Below, in pieces: positions 63,430-64,000 of a stretch of 64,000 nt of DNA. Location of the stretch: positions 806,001 through 870,000 of the forward strand of contig JAITTY010000006.1 in the NCBI GenBank assembly GCA_031286695.1, in the 5' to 3' direction. Below the pieces are notes generated by a model. That model was not told where the DNA came from. It made no database searches and was given only the letters and a program-made list of their open reading frames with translations. Within the stretch, counting starts at the first letter, position 1; each line of letters opens with the position of its first letter. The position numbers and the translations under genes are program-made. Source of the DNA: Sphingobacterium sp. (lineage in GTDB: Bacteria; Bacteroidota; Bacteroidia; Sphingobacteriales; Sphingobacteriaceae).

Positions 63430-64000
63430 TTGAAAAAGACATTTTATTTTATACGACACGGACAGACTGATCTAAATCTAAAAGGTATTGTGCAGGGGAG
63501 GGGTGTTGATTCACCACTCAATAAAATGGGGATAGCGCAAGCTCAGGCTTTCTTTGAACGTTACAATACAGTGCCTTTTGATAAAATATATACATCAACT
63601 TTACTACGTACTCATCAAACTGTACAAGGATTCATTGATCTGGATTTGCCTTGGGAGCAGCTTGTTGGATTGGATGAAATAAGTTGGGGAGTCTATGAAG
63701 GAAAAGAACAAACACCCGAATTGCTGTCTGGTTTTGAAAAATTGGTCGCTGCGTGGCGTAATGGAGAGTTGGATGTCAGTATTGAAAATGGAGAGTCTCC
63801 TCAAGAATTAATGGCGCGTCAGCAAGTCGCATTGGATCATATGCTTGCCCAGACGAACGAAAAGAATATACTGGTCTGTATGCACGGACGTGCGTTACGG
63901 ATTATGCTTTGTCTTATGACCGGTGTCGATGCCCGTTATATGGATGATTTCCCGCATACAAATACTGCTTTATATAAATTGTTGTATGATAACGGTCAAT
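63430..64000 (+). CDS. Histidine phosphatase family protein (partial, right edge)
   Basis: The gene starts with TTG 63430 (an in-frame stop lies just upstream) and runs off the window. The visible 190 residues begin K-K-T-F-Y-F-I-R-H-G-Q-T-D-L-N, the R-H-G catalytic motif of phosphoglycerate-mutase-type phosphatases. They continue with S-P-L-N-K-M-G-I-A-Q-A, Y-T-S-T-L-L-R-T-H-Q-T and C-M-H-G-R-A-L-R-I, the second His region. It is probably a small-molecule or nucleotide phosphatase; the substrate is unknown. It follows mqnE by 13 bp and is probably cotranscribed. Confidence 0.85.
   Translation, partial: MKKTFYFIRHGQTDLNLKGIVQGRGVDSPLNKMGIAQAQAFFERYNTVPFDKIYTSTLLRTHQTVQGFIDLDLPWEQLVGLDEISWGVYEGKEQTPELLSGFEKLVAAWRNGELDVSIENGESPQELMARQQVALDHMLAQTNEKNILVCMHGRALRIMLCLMTGVDARYMDDFPHTNTALYKLLYDNGQ

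Overview
The window looks like a chromosomal segment of a Bacteroidota bacterium, most likely a Sphingobacteriaceae member close to Sphingobacterium. The reasons are several perfect or near-perfect TAnnTTTG -7 promoter elements, two large TonB-dependent receptors with N-terminal CarboxypepD_reg-like domains, the menaquinone futalosine enzyme MqnE, DUF1572, DUF2807, DUF2490 and DUF4126 family proteins, and weak Shine-Dalgarno signals. The genus is inferred from protein style and was not tested by a database search. I saw no tRNA, rRNA, insertion sequence, prophage or CRISPR array.

Layout. 1-6049: tail of a glycan-degradation locus (GH127-type end, GH2, DUF4965/glutaminase-like, GH43), suggesting arabinose-containing plant polysaccharide breakdown. 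6117-8114: acyltransferase and alpha/beta hydrolase, convergent and overlapping. 8250-13855: an apparent operon for extracytoplasmic flavin chemistry: exported ankyrin protein, exported DUF2271 protein with a flavinylation-like T-G-A-S motif, PepSY membrane reductase fused to flavodoxin and FNR domains, and the FMN transferase ApbE. 14043-16029: ECF-type sigma factor, two small membrane proteins, Hsp20. 16154-21948: tripartite RND efflux pump (minus strand). 22178-25308: DUF4126 protein and catalase-peroxidase KatG.

25613-42398 is the centrepiece, about 17 kb on one strand devoted to nickel and urea. It holds hypA and hypB without any hydrogenase, a UreE-like chaperone directly abutting a lipoprotein/permease/ATPase importer of the BtuFCD/FecBCDE type, a GNAT acetyltransferase, a TonB receptor, ureABC, an outer-membrane protein, a second ureE, ureF, ureG, ureD, a urea transporter and a DUF2490 protein. 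Two small exported proteins open the two halves. An 18-bp exact repeat lies upstream of each of them, suggesting shared control. The simplest reading is one nickel supply line from outer membrane to urease active site.

42395-53058 is mostly minus strand: AraC regulator, DinB-like protein, DUF2807 protein, a thiamin salvage operon (thiM-thiE-thiD-tenA) behind a TPP riboswitch, VanW protein, a hypothetical exported protein, a dienelactone hydrolase, a beta-hydroxyacid dehydrogenase and a Crp/Fnr regulator. 53487-57853 holds a second TonB receptor, an unknown protein and a TPR protein. 58001-60024 holds prephenate dehydrogenase and an aminotransferase. 60290-64000 holds an MsbA-like exporter, mqnE and a histidine phosphatase cut by the window end.
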